The notes under the pieces are model-generated. The model ran no database searches, was not told the origin of the DNA, and saw nothing but the letters and a program-made list of their open reading frames with translations. DNA of 15,423 nucleotides from Clostridiales bacterium (GTDB lineage: Bacteria; Bacillota; Clostridia; Oscillospirales; QAKW01). The stretch's first letter is position 1; each line of letters begins with the position of its first letter. Below, piece by piece: positions 1-8,506 of the stretch. The stretch lies in the NCBI GenBank assembly GCA_003343605.1, contig QAKW01000090.1:1-15423 (forward strand). The letters are read 5' to 3'. Both the position numbers and the translations under genes were made by a program.

Positions 1-865
1 CATGATGGGCATGATCGGCCTTGAGCCGACGCTGGCTGCTATAGAAGCCGGTAAGGATATCGGGCTTGCAAATAAAGAAACACTTGTTTGCGCAGGGCGG
101 CTGGTAATGCATTCAGCGCGAAAAAAAGGCGTTCGGATTCTGCCGGTCGACAGCGAGCACAGCGCTATTTTTCAATGTCTTCAGGGTGCGGCGGGCAATC
201 CGATTCATAAAATACTGCTCACCGCCTCCGGCGGGCCATTTTTGGGTTGCGGAAGGGAAGAGCTGAAGCATGTAAAGAAGGCAGACGCGCTGAAACATCC
301 CAATTGGAGTATGGGATCCAAAATTACGATTGACAGCGCTACGCTGATGAATAAAGGCCTGGAATGGATGGAAGCTAAATGGCTGTTTGATGTAAACGAC
401 GATCAAATCGAGATTTTGATTCATCCGGAAAGTATTGTTCACTCTGCCGTTGAATTTGCCGATTGTTCGGTGATCGCACAGATGGGCGTTCCATCGATGT
501 ATCTGCCGATTAAATATGCCATTACCTATCCCAAAAGAGTGGAAAGCGGCCATTTATCGCTTTCCCTGATCGGAAAGACCCTTCATTTTGAACAACCGGA
601 TGAAGAAACCTTTTTCTGTTTGAAGCTGGCGAAAGAAGCCAGCCGCGCCGGCGGATTATATCCAACCGTATTAAATGGCGCCAATGAACAGGCGGTTTCT
701 CTTTTTTTAGAAGGAAAAATTGGTTTTTTGCAAATCGGGGAATTAACCGAACGGGCGCTCAGCCTGCCTCTTGAAGGAAATGCGCAGGAGCTGCAGGAAA
801 TTTTAGCAGCAGACCGCAGGGCGAGAGAAGCCGTAATCATGTTTTATGAAAAGAGTAGGGTATAA
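1..865 (+). CDS. dxr: 1-deoxy-D-xylulose 5-phosphate reductoisomerase, 5' end cut by window edge
   Basis: Dxr converts 1-deoxy-D-xylulose 5-phosphate to 2-C-methyl-D-erythritol 4-phosphate with NADPH, the committed cytosolic step of the MEP isoprenoid pathway. The first full codon is at position 2; the real start and the N-terminal NADPH-binding part (roughly 100 residues of a protein of about 390) lie outside the window, so the ATG at 2 is not the start. Visible signatures, numbered from that codon, are the ANKETLV segment, the metal-binding PVDSEHSA motif (D50, E52), TASGGPF, HPNWSMG and MNKGLE (E121 as third acidic ligand). The C-terminal helical part is complete to the TAA. The stop overlaps the next ATG by one base (TAATG), so rseP is probably translationally coupled. 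A companion MEP gene, ispG, lies two genes on. Identification is very secure from the motifs. Confidence 0.97.
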   Translation, partial: MMGMIGLEPTLAAIEAGKDIGLANKETLVCAGRLVMHSARKKGVRILPVDSEHSAIFQCLQGAAGNPIHKILLTASGGPFLGCGREELKHVKKADALKHPNWSMGSKITIDSATLMNKGLEWMEAKWLFDVNDDQIEILIHPESIVHSAVEFADCSVIAQMGVPSMYLPIKYAITYPKRVESGHLSLSLIGKTLHFEQPDEETFFCLKLAKEASRAGGLYPTVLNGANEQAVSLFLEGKIGFLQIGELTERALSLPLEGNAQELQEILAADRRAREAVIMFYEKSRV

Positions 866-1896
866 TGCAGACAGTATTTAATATTATTATCACCATATTG
901 GTTTTTAGCCTCTTAATTCTTTCTCATGAAGCGGGGCATTTTTTTACTGCACTGTGGGCAAAGATTAAAGTGCATGAGTTTTCAATCGGTATGGGGCCGG
1001 CGCTGTTTAAACACGAGGGAAAACGATGCCGGTTTTGCATCCGGGCCTTCCCGATCGGCGGATTTGTGCAGCTTGAGGGGGAAGATGGGGAAAGCGATGA
1101 TGAAAACGCTTTCAATAAAAAACCGCGCTGGAAGCGTTTTCTGGTTTTGGTAATGGGCGCTGTGATGAATATTGTGATGGGCTTTTTGCTGATCTGCTGT
1201 ATCAACGCGGCAACTTCCGCTTTCCCAACCACTGTGGTTGCACAGTTTGATGAAAATGCAACCTCTTCCGTTTCCGGATTGCAGGAGGGGGATAAAATTC
1301 TTTCCATTGAAGGCTACCGGATTTATTCCTACATGGATATTTCCTATGCGCTATCGCGTGACAGCAAGGCTGAAGCATTTGACCTGACGGTGCAGCGAAA
1401 TGGGGAAAAAATTCTCCTGGAGGATGTGCAGTTCCCAAAAATTGAAGATGAAACCTACGGCTCGTTTTATAACACGGATTTTAAAGTTTATGGAGAAAAA
1501 CGCAGTGTACTATCGGTGCTGCGGTATTCTTTTGGATATACGATCTCCATTTCACGGTCTATTTACTCCTTTGTTGGCTCTATTTTCACAATGAAAGCGG
1601 ATTATAATCAGGTCAGCGGACCGGTTGGAACCGCAACGGTAATCGGCAAGAGTGCAACACTTGGACTTTCCTCACTGCTGCTGGTAATTGCGCTGATTTC
1701 GATCAACCTTGGTATTATGAATCTGCTTCCCTTCCCGGCGCTGGATGGCGGCCGCATTTTGTTACTGCTGATTGAAGCGATTCGCCGAAAACCCCTGAGC
1801 CCTAAAATTGAAACAGTTCTCAACGGTGTTGGTTTTGCGCTGTTGATGGGATTGATGCTGGTGGTTACACTCAAGGATATTGTTGGTTTGTTTTAA
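865..1896 (+). CDS. rseP: RseP/RasP-type site-2 intramembrane zinc metalloprotease
   Basis: A polytopic membrane protease that cuts anti-sigma factors and leftover signal peptides inside the membrane. The 343 residues fit the compact Gram-positive form with a single PDZ domain. The zinc site is HEAGH at residues 21-25 in the first transmembrane helix, and the third ligand is D294 in the NLLPFPALDGGR motif. Further hydrophobic segments lie near 88-115, 262-290 and 318-338. The PDZ domain covers about 120-200 (GLQEGDKILSIEG). The ATG at 865 overlaps the dxr stop, with a weak AGTAGGG ribosome binding site just before it. Its position between dxr and ispG is the usual one in Clostridia and Bacilli. 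The natural substrate cannot be told from the sequence. Nothing looks broken or unusual. Confidence 0.96.
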   Translation: MQTVFNIIITILVFSLLILSHEAGHFFTALWAKIKVHEFSIGMGPALFKHEGKRCRFCIRAFPIGGFVQLEGEDGESDDENAFNKKPRWKRFLVLVMGAVMNIVMGFLLICCINAATSAFPTTVVAQFDENATSSVSGLQEGDKILSIEGYRIYSYMDISYALSRDSKAEAFDLTVQRNGEKILLEDVQFPKIEDETYGSFYNTDFKVYGEKRSVLSVLRYSFGYTISISRSIYSFVGSIFTMKADYNQVSGPVGTATVIGKSATLGLSSLLLVIALISINLGIMNLLPFPALDGGRILLLLIEAIRRKPLSPKIETVLNGVGFALLMGLMLVVTLKDIVGLF

Positions 1897-1901
1897 GGAG
1901 G
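1895..1901 (+). promoter_or_regulatory. Ribosome binding site AAGGAGG that fixes a TTG start for ispG
   Basis: AAGGAGG, a full match to the anti-Shine-Dalgarno sequence, overlaps the rseP stop codon and sits 8 bases before the TTG at 1910. The frame is also open upstream, from a TTG at 1880, but that one has no ribosome binding site and lies inside rseP. Confidence 0.85.
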
Positions 1902-1909
1902 AGATCGGT

Positions 1910-2965
1910 TTGGCAAAACAGGTGCGGGTGGGCAGCCTACTGTTGGGCAGCGGGCCTATTTATATTCAATCAATGCTGAATACCCCTGCCGGGGATCACG
2001 ACAGTGCCGTAGCGCAGGCTGCTGCCCTGGAGAGCGCAGGCTGTCATATCATCCGGCTGAGCATTCCAAACCGCCATGCCGTTGAAACCATCCGGAGATT
2101 GAAAAAAAGCGTTTCAATGCCGGTGGTTGCCGATATTCATTTTGATTACCGGCTTGCACTGGCTTCAATCGAAGCAGGAGCAGATAAAATCAGAATCAAT
2201 CCCGGAAATATCGGCTCTGAAGATAAAATAAAAGCTGTTGTAGACGCCTGTAAATCCAGGCAGATTCCCATTCGGATTGGAGTGAACGGCGGTTCTCTGG
2301 AACGTGAGCTGTTGGCGCAATATGGCTCTCCTACGCCTGAAGCACTGGTTGAAAGCGCAATGCGTCACATCAGAATTCTGGAAAAATATCGGTTTTATGA
2401 CGTGGTGGTATCCATTAAAAGCTCCAATGTTCAAACTATGATTTCAGCTTACCGGCTATTGGCTAAAATATGTGATTATCCGTTTCATCTTGGCGTGACC
2501 GAGGCGGGCACCAGAGAGATGGGCATGATCAAAAATGCGATTGGAATCGGTAGCCTGCTGGCTGATGGAATCGGCTCCACCATTCGGGTATCCCTGACGG
2601 CGGATCCACTGGAAGAAGTACGCGCGGGTTATTGTATTCTGCGGGCGCTGGGTCTGGTGGAAGGAGCTTGTCAGCTAATATCCTGCCCAACCTGCGGCAG
2701 AACCAAGATCTCTGTGATTGATCTGGCCACCCGCATCGAGGACGCGCTGGCAAATAACCGCAGCGGATTGAAAGTTGCGGTTATGGGCTGTGCGGTAAAC
2801 GGTCCCGGCGAAGCGCGGGAGGCGGATATCGGTGTTGCAGGAGGCGATGGAGAAGGCCTGATCTTTAAAAAAGGGCAGATTATCCGAAAGGTGCCGGAGG
2901 CGATGCTGTTTGACGCGCTGATGGCGGAAATCGAAGAGATGTCGAAGGAAGTAAAAAATGACTAA
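1910..2965 (+). CDS. ispG: 4-hydroxy-3-methylbut-2-enyl diphosphate synthase (flavodoxin/ferredoxin)
   Basis: IspG reduces the cyclic diphosphate MEcPP to HMBPP, the second-to-last MEP step, using a [4Fe-4S] cluster and electrons from a flavodoxin or ferredoxin. From the TTG start it has 351 residues, the normal size of the short bacterial form. The TIM-barrel part (about 1-255) opens with the usual VRVGSLLLGSG...IQSMLNT region. The Fe-S domain carries CPTCGR (C259, C262) and GCAVNGPGEAREADIG (C294, E301), matching the three cysteines and one glutamate that hold the cluster in E. coli IspG. It starts 13 bases after rseP and overlaps polC by 8 bases. Together with dxr it supplies isoprenoids, including the undecaprenyl carrier for cell-wall synthesis. 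Identification is very secure; the start rests on the strong ribosome binding site. Confidence 0.97.
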   Translation: MAKQVRVGSLLLGSGPIYIQSMLNTPAGDHDSAVAQAAALESAGCHIIRLSIPNRHAVETIRRLKKSVSMPVVADIHFDYRLALASIEAGADKIRINPGNIGSEDKIKAVVDACKSRQIPIRIGVNGGSLERELLAQYGSPTPEALVESAMRHIRILEKYRFYDVVVSIKSSNVQTMISAYRLLAKICDYPFHLGVTEAGTREMGMIKNAIGIGSLLADGIGSTIRVSLTADPLEEVRAGYCILRALGLVEGACQLISCPTCGRTKISVIDLATRIEDALANNRSGLKVAVMGCAVNGPGEAREADIGVAGGDGEGLIFKKGQIIRKVPEAMLFDALMAEIEEMSKEVKND

Positions 2966-5900
2966 TAAAAATCTTCTGACTTTTTTTAAGCGTTGCTCTT
3001 TCAGCGGAGAGGAAAAAGAACTGTTTCAAGATGCCTATGCAACAAAAGTGGAAGCCAATCAGGAACACCGGATGCTCAAGGCTTATGTTGTTTTTCCAAA
3101 GTATCTCTCTTTTTCCCATCTGCTGGAGCTGGAAGAAAAAATTAAAAGTGCGTATCAGTTACATACGGCTGAAATCATTCCAAACTTTATAAACGAGCAG
3201 TTTTTGCCGGAACGATGGCAGGATATTATGTCCTGTGCGAAACGCAGAAACAGCGGAGTAAACGGTTTTTTAAATGATTCTGTTGCAACGGTTGAAAACG
3301 ATGCAATTACCATTTCTCTGCAATATGGCGGCCTTGATATTCTGGAAGCGCTTGATGTGCAGAATACGCTGAATCAAATACTGATGGAATGGTTTCAAAA
3401 GCCGTATCAGCTGCATTTTACCGGCGTTACGCAGGTAGATGCCTCCACGCTTCCGGAAATTCCGGAGCCGGTATTCGAAGAAGCGCCGCCCCCGCAGGCG
3501 GCATTCGCAGCTGTGCCCAAACAGGAGCCGACAAAACGGGAATGGAGGCGGGCGGCACCAGTTGTGACAGAAATGCCCAAAATCCCATTTGAACTAACCG
3601 ATACGCCGGTCTATGGAGAACGGCTGGGCCGGAATTTTTATGCAATCAATATGGTAAGCCAGGTCAACGGCAATGTTTCGGTGATGGGCAATATATTTAA
3701 ATGCGACAGCAGAACGACCTGGGATCAGAAAAACGTTCGTTTTTCTGTTTATATTACAGATTATACCAGCTCTATTATTTTGAAATTTATGGTTTCTCTG
3801 GATCAGGCCGAAGAACTTTCCGGCCGTTTGAAGCCGGGCCGGGCCATCAGCGCGAGCGGCCAGATTGTTTATGACAAATATGAGGAAGATTATGTTATAA
3901 ATACAAAGTGTATTTTTGAGGCGAAATACATTGTGCGCCGTGATCAATCGGAGGAAAAAAGGGTAGAACTGCATCTGCACACCAATATGTCTGCAATGGA
4001 TGCGGTAAACTCAATAGAGGATTTTGTGCGCCGGGCTGCATATTGGGGCCATAAAGCCATTGCAATCACCGATCACGGCAATCTGCAGAATTATCCCAAC
4101 GCGCAGGCCATTTCGCAGGAATGCGGCGTGAAGATGATTTACGGAGTAGAAGGTTATTTGGTAGATGATATGGTGCCGGGCTTTAACCCGCAGGAAACCT
4201 ATCGCCAGAAAACAACACCGCGTTATCACATTATTATTCTGGTTCGGAATAAAACCGGGCTGAAGAATCTCTATGAGCTGGTTTCTTATTCCAATATCCG
4301 CCATTTTTACCGGCGGCCGCTGATGTATCGTTCGGAAATTGAACGGCTGCGCGAAGGCCTGATTATTGGAAGCGCCTGCGAGGCAGGGGAGCTCTTCCGA
4401 TCGGTGGTACGGGGCGATACGGAAGAAAAACAGCTTGAAATTGCATCATTTTATGACTATCTGGAAATTCAGCCTTTGGGCAACAACGCTTATATGATGC
4501 GCAACGGCACCACCCCCAATGAAGAAGGTCTGCAAAATTTTAATAAGCAGATCATTCATTTGGGGGACGTATTAAATAAAATGGTTGTTGCAACCTGCGA
4601 CGTTCATTTTCTGGATCCGCGCGATGAGGTTTTCCGCCGGATTTTAATGGCCGGAAACGGATTTGAAGACGCAGATCTCCAACCGCCGCTTTATTACCGC
4701 ACCACGGAGGAAATGATGGCGGAATTCGATTATCTTCCCTTTGAGCAGGCGCATCAGATTGTGGTGGAAAATACTAATAAAATTGCCGATATGATTGAAG
4801 AGATTACGCCGATTCCTTCCGGCATGCATGCGCCGGAAATGGAGGGCTCCGAAGAAGAGCTGCGCACCATTTCCTGGGAAACGGCGCATCAGATCTATGG
4901 AGATCCGCTGCCGCCATTGGTGGAAGACCGCCTGGAAAGAGAACTGAACTCCATCATTGGAAACGGGTATGCCGTGATGTATATGATTGCGCAGAAGCTG
5001 GTTCAGCGGTCCAACGAAGCGGGGTATTCCGTTGGCTCGAGGGGATCGGTCGGCTCTTCTTTTGTGGCATCAATGGTTGGAATCTCCGAGGTGAATCCGC
5101 TTGCCCCGCATTATATTTGCCCCCAATGCAAACACAGCGAATTTTTTAACGATGGCTCTGTGGGCTCAGGATTTGACCTTCCGGATAAAAAATGCCCCGT
5201 CTGCGGAACGCCGATGCGGGCAGATGGGCATGATATTCCGTTTGAGACCTTTCTTGGTTTCAAGGGGGATAAAGTGCCGGATATTGATTTGAATTTTTCA
5301 GGCGAATATCAGGCAACGGCGCATAAATATGTAGAAGAATTATTTGGAGAGGGCTACGTATTTAAAGCCGGAACCATCGGTACCCTTGCAGATAAAACCG
5401 CATACGGATATGTAAAAAAATATCTGGAAAGCAAGGAAATGAAGCTGAATAAAGCGGAGGAGCAGCGCCTGGTAGACGGCTGTGTTGGCGTGAAACGTAC
5501 AACAGGGCAGCATCCTGCTGGTATGGTGGTTATTCCTAAAAAATACAGTGTTTATGATTTTTGCCCGATTCAGCATCCGGCAGATGATCAGGATTCAGAT
5601 ATTCTAACCACCCATTTTGATTTTCATTCTCTGCATGATACGATTTTGAAACTAGATATTCTTGGCCACGATGTGCCTACGCTTCTGAAGCATCTGGAAG
5701 ATCTGACTCCTTTGAAATTCGCCGATATTCCGATGAATGATCCGCACGTTTACAGCCTTCTTACAAGTCCGGAAGCTCTGGGCGTGACGCCGCAGGAAAT
5801 CGATTGTGAAACCGGAACGCTCGCTCTGCCGGAAATGGGAACCAAATTTGTTCGCCAGATGATGGTGGAAGCGCGGCCCAAGAACTTTTCGGAACTGCTG

Positions 5901-6713
5901 CAGATTTCTGGTCTTTCCCATGGCACCGATGTTTGGATCGGCAATGCGCAGGATCTGATCCGTGAAGGAAAATGCGAGATTAAAGATGTTATCGGTACAC
6001 GTGATAATATCATGGTTTATCTGATTCATCAGGGGCTGGAACCAAGTATGGCGTTTAAGATCATGGAAATTGTGCGAAAGGGCAAAGCAAAAAAACAGCT
6101 TACCGAAGAAATGATCAGCGAAATGAAAAGCCATCATCTGCCCGATTGGTATCTTGATAGCTGCCTGAAAATAAAGTATATGTTTCCGAAGGCACATGCC
6201 GCCGCTTATGTAATGGGCGCCATGCGGCTTGGCTATTATAAAATCCATTATCCGGTTGAGTTTTACTGTGCAACTTTTACAGTGCGGCCTGAGGGATTTA
6301 ATGCAGTGGATGTGGTAAAGGGCATTGATCATGTAAGGTCCGTCATTCGCAATCTGGAGAATTTAGGCAAGGCAAAAACTGCGAAAGACGAAGAAACAAT
6401 CAATACCTATCAGATCGTGGTAGAAGCAATGGCGCGGGGGGTTCAGTTTTTGCCGGTTGATCTGTTTCGATCGAAGGCAACGGCGTTTACAATCGAAAAC
6501 GGCGCCATTCGCATGCCGTTCAGCGTATTAAGCGGGATTGGAGAAAATGCTGCGCTGAATATTGTGAAGGCCCGGGATGAAGGCGATATTTTATCCCAGG
6601 AGGAATTCCGTGTTCGTGCCGGTGTTTCCAACACGGTGATTGAACTGCTGAATCAGGAGGGCGTTTTCGGGGAAATCCCGGTAAGCAGCCAAATGTGTTT
6701 ATTCGATTTATAA
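2958..6713 (+). CDS. polC: DNA polymerase III alpha subunit PolC, lacking the 3'-5' exonuclease domain
   Basis: The Gram-positive replicative polymerase. An AAGGAAG site 6 bases before the ATG supports the start. Order: N-terminal domain (about 1-165), Pro/Glu-rich linker (about 165-215), OB fold (about 218-330), PHP domain (from about 333), palm with a four-cysteine zinc finger (C721, C724, C746, C749), catalytic D775, D777 and D900, helix-hairpin-helix near 1185-1210, and a clamp-binding tail QMCLF (1245-1249). The 125-residue gap between D775 and D900 equals that in Geobacillus and Bacillus PolC as I recall it. PHP ligands all appear present: H339, H341, D348, H373, E398, H424, C474, D548, H550. 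PolC is usually about 1430 residues, with a DnaQ-like exonuclease inserted in the PHP domain after the VDD motif. Here D404 and Y423 are joined by only 18 residues, and no DxE, HxxxD or similar exonuclease motif is seen. The reading frame is unbroken, so this is a clean domain loss, not a frameshift. Confidence 0.97.
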   Translation: MTNKNLLTFFKRCSFSGEEKELFQDAYATKVEANQEHRMLKAYVVFPKYLSFSHLLELEEKIKSAYQLHTAEIIPNFINEQFLPERWQDIMSCAKRRNSGVNGFLNDSVATVENDAITISLQYGGLDILEALDVQNTLNQILMEWFQKPYQLHFTGVTQVDASTLPEIPEPVFEEAPPPQAAFAAVPKQEPTKREWRRAAPVVTEMPKIPFELTDTPVYGERLGRNFYAINMVSQVNGNVSVMGNIFKCDSRTTWDQKNVRFSVYITDYTSSIILKFMVSLDQAEELSGRLKPGRAISASGQIVYDKYEEDYVINTKCIFEAKYIVRRDQSEEKRVELHLHTNMSAMDAVNSIEDFVRRAAYWGHKAIAITDHGNLQNYPNAQAISQECGVKMIYGVEGYLVDDMVPGFNPQETYRQKTTPRYHIIILVRNKTGLKNLYELVSYSNIRHFYRRPLMYRSEIERLREGLIIGSACEAGELFRSVVRGDTEEKQLEIASFYDYLEIQPLGNNAYMMRNGTTPNEEGLQNFNKQIIHLGDVLNKMVVATCDVHFLDPRDEVFRRILMAGNGFEDADLQPPLYYRTTEEMMAEFDYLPFEQAHQIVVENTNKIADMIEEITPIPSGMHAPEMEGSEEELRTISWETAHQIYGDPLPPLVEDRLERELNSIIGNGYAVMYMIAQKLVQRSNEAGYSVGSRGSVGSSFVASMVGISEVNPLAPHYICPQCKHSEFFNDGSVGSGFDLPDKKCPVCGTPMRADGHDIPFETFLGFKGDKVPDIDLNFSGEYQATAHKYVEELFGEGYVFKAGTIGTLADKTAYGYVKKYLESKEMKLNKAEEQRLVDGCVGVKRTTGQHPAGMVVIPKKYSVYDFCPIQHPADDQDSDILTTHFDFHSLHDTILKLDILGHDVPTLLKHLEDLTPLKFADIPMNDPHVYSLLTSPEALGVTPQEIDCETGTLALPEMGTKFVRQMMVEARPKNFSELLQISGLSHGTDVWIGNAQDLIREGKCEIKDVIGTRDNIMVYLIHQGLEPSMAFKIMEIVRKGKAKKQLTEEMISEMKSHHLPDWYLDSCLKIKYMFPKAHAAAYVMGAMRLGYYKIHYPVEFYCATFTVRPEGFNAVDVVKGIDHVRSVIRNLENLGKAKTAKDEETINTYQIVVEAMARGVQFLPVDLFRSKATAFTIENGAIRMPFSVLSGIGENAALNIVKARDEGDILSQEEFRVRAGVSNTVIELLNQEGVFGEIPVSSQMCLFDL

Positions 6714-6725
6714 GGCGAGGTATAT

Positions 6726-7631
6726 ATGGAACCGATACAGAATTTTTTATCTGCACATCAAATCTCTTTTAAAGACGGCTGTATGCTTTCTGAATTAACA
6801 ACCTTTAAAATCGGCGGGCGTTCGGAGCTGGTTTTATATCCGGAAACTGCAGAACAGTGCAGTGCGCTGATTCGCTTTGCCCGCGAACAGAACCAACGGC
6901 TGATTTTCCTGGGAAACGGCTCCAATATTCTTGGCAGCGATCATGGCTGCCAAGAATGGATCTTGAAAACAGAGCGTCTGGCCGGACTTTCAATTGATGA
7001 AAACGATATTCTGAAAGTTGGGGCAGGCGTCAGGCTTGTAAAGGCTTCTTCCTTTACTGCTAAAAATGGCTTTTCCGGGCTGGAATTCGCTTATGGAATC
7101 CCCGGAACAGTTGGCGGTGCTGTTTTTATGAATGCGGGCGCTTATGGTGGTTCGATGGATCAGGTTGTTTTAAAGACCCATTATCTGGATGAAGAGGGAG
7201 CGCCGCATGTGATAGAAGGCCCGGCACATCAATTTGCCTACCGAAACAGTTTTTTTATGCAGCACCCTTCTTATTTGATTACCGCTGTAGAGATGCGGTT
7301 GGAAAAGGGAAATATGCAGGAAATTCTGAAGCGGATTGAGGAACTTCAGCGCCGCAGAAAAGAAAAACAGCCGCTGGAATACCCCAGTGCCGGAAGCGTT
7401 TTTAAACGTCCTGCGGGCAACTATGCCGGAAAACTGATTGAAGAAGCAGGCCTGAGAGGCTACAGGATCGGCGATGCGCAGGTCAGTGAAAAACATTGCG
7501 GTTTCATTATTAACCGGGGGCGGGCAACAAGCCGGGATGTGCGGCTGCTGATCGCCCATGTACAGCAGCAGGTCAAAAAGAAATCCGGGATTGAGCTGGA
7601 ATGTGAGGTGCGTTTTATTGGAGCAGAATAA
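6726..7631 (+). CDS. murB: UDP-N-acetylenolpyruvoylglucosamine reductase
   Basis: MurB reduces UDP-GlcNAc-enolpyruvate to UDP-MurNAc with FAD and NADPH, an early cytosolic step of peptidoglycan synthesis. The 301 residues and motif spacing fit the type II (Gram-positive) form. FAD-binding motifs are TTFKIGGRSE, LGNGSNIL and GIPGTVGGAVFMNAGAYG. The catalytic serine is S224 in PSAGSVFKRP, and the late acidic residue is probably E294 in ECEVRFIG. The ATG lies 12 bases after polC, with a GGCGAGG ribosome binding site. In many Bacillota polC is followed by rimP-nusA, so murB here marks a fusion with a second gene block. One oddity: residues 68-77 (ILGSDHGCQE) differ from the usual LLVSDEGFxG pattern and coincide with a perfect 12-base inverted repeat. 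The active-site motifs are intact, so the enzyme should work. Confidence 0.97.
   Translation: MEPIQNFLSAHQISFKDGCMLSELTTFKIGGRSELVLYPETAEQCSALIRFAREQNQRLIFLGNGSNILGSDHGCQEWILKTERLAGLSIDENDILKVGAGVRLVKASSFTAKNGFSGLEFAYGIPGTVGGAVFMNAGAYGGSMDQVVLKTHYLDEEGAPHVIEGPAHQFAYRNSFFMQHPSYLITAVEMRLEKGNMQEILKRIEELQRRRKEKQPLEYPSAGSVFKRPAGNYAGKLIEEAGLRGYRIGDAQVSEKHCGFIINRGRATSRDVRLLIAHVQQQVKKKSGIELECEVRFIGAE
6927..6957. repeat. Perfect 12-base inverted repeat inside murB
   Basis: ATTCTTGGCAGC (6927-6938) and GCTGCCAAGAAT (6946-6957) are exact reverse complements around a 7-base loop, GATCATG. There is no T-tract behind it, so it is not a terminator. It encodes residues I68-E77 of MurB, including non-consensus positions. 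Confidence 0.9.
7605..7610 (+). promoter_or_regulatory. Ribosome binding site GAGGTG deciding the TTG start of rapZ
   Basis: GAGGTG inside the end of murB lies 7 bases before the TTG at 7618. An upstream in-frame ATG at 7558 would add 20 residues of unlike-family sequence, and the internal ATG at 7645 would leave almost nothing before the Walker A loop. Confidence 0.7.
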
Positions 7632-8490
7632 CCTGCCTGAAATTATGATCATTACCGGTATGAGCGGCGCCGGGAAATCGCGTGCAATTGAAGTTTTTGA
7701 AGATATGGGCTACAATTGCGTTGATAATATGCCGCCTTCTCTGATTACCAAGTTTGTTGAAATCTGCTGCGGGCCCGGTGCACACTTTAATCGCCTTTGT
7801 ATTGTGGTGGATTGCCGGATTGGAGAATTGTTTGATTCCCTTTATAAAGAGCTGAACGCATTAAAATCACTGGGTTTTCATTATCGGGTATTGTTTCTGG
7901 AAGCCTCGGATGAGGTGCTCAAAAGAAGATATAAAGAAACCCGGCGGCGCCATCCGCTGGAAAAACTGGCGGGCGGCGATATTGCCAAAGCCATTGAAAT
8001 GGAGCGTAAAATGCTGCGGCAGGCAAAGGCAGAAGCAGATGTTGTGATTGATACGTCTCTTTCCTCCGCAAAGATACTCAAAGAGCTGATTCTGAAAAAA
8101 TTCAGTACGGAAAACCACACGATGTCTGTTACCGTGATGTCGTTTGGCTTTAAATACGGACCGCAGAATGATGCGGACATGCTTTTTGATGTGCGCTGCC
8201 TGCCGAATCCATATTACATTGAAGAAATGCGTTCGATGACCGGCCTGGATCAAAAGGTTTACGATTATGTGTTTCAATGGGAGGAATCGTTGGGGATGTT
8301 TCAGCGGCTTTCGGAGCTGATTCATTTTTCACTTCCTCTTTTTGCAAACGAGGGCCGCAGCAATCTCACGATTGCGTTCGGCTGCACCGGCGGGCAGCAC
8401 CGCAGCGTCTCTTTTGCCAGAAAAACCGGGGAATTTATTGAATCCATGGGTTACCAGGTATCGGTGATTCACCGGGACATCGATAAATAG
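7618..8490 (+). CDS. rapZ: RapZ/YvcJ family nucleotide-binding regulator
   Basis: A P-loop protein of 290 residues from the TTG start. In E. coli RapZ delivers the small RNA GlmZ to RNase E and so controls glucosamine-6-phosphate synthesis. In Gram-positives (YvcJ) it binds and hydrolyses nucleotides, and its role is less clear. Walker A is GMSGAGKS (14-21), preceded by the typical IMIIT strand, and a Walker B-like strand is LCIVVDCR. The C-terminal domain, the RNA-binding part in E. coli, carries FGFKYG, DVRCLPNPYY and GCTGGQHRSV (255-264). It overlaps murB by 14 bases and precedes whiA by 16. In B. subtilis and many Clostridia yvcK lies between rapZ and whiA; it is missing here. Being next to murB suits a link to amino-sugar and cell-wall metabolism, but that is inference. 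Confidence 0.95.
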   Translation: MEQNNLPEIMIITGMSGAGKSRAIEVFEDMGYNCVDNMPPSLITKFVEICCGPGAHFNRLCIVVDCRIGELFDSLYKELNALKSLGFHYRVLFLEASDEVLKRRYKETRRRHPLEKLAGGDIAKAIEMERKMLRQAKAEADVVIDTSLSSAKILKELILKKFSTENHTMSVTVMSFGFKYGPQNDADMLFDVRCLPNPYYIEEMRSMTGLDQKVYDYVFQWEESLGMFQRLSELIHFSLPLFANEGRSNLTIAFGCTGGQHRSVSFARKTGEFIESMGYQVSVIHRDIDK

Positions 8491-8506
8491 GAAAGGGGCG
8501 CTTGCA

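Noticed and set aside
541..565. GGAAAGCG / CGCTTTCC inverted repeat in dxr, with similar 8-bp ones at 9832-9850 and 11793-11814
   Set aside because: Eight-base stems with short loops are expected two or three times by chance in a window of this size.
5652..6332. A 226-codon minus-strand frame inside polC
   Set aside because: Antisense to the conserved polymerase region with no family resemblance; a shadow of the real gene.
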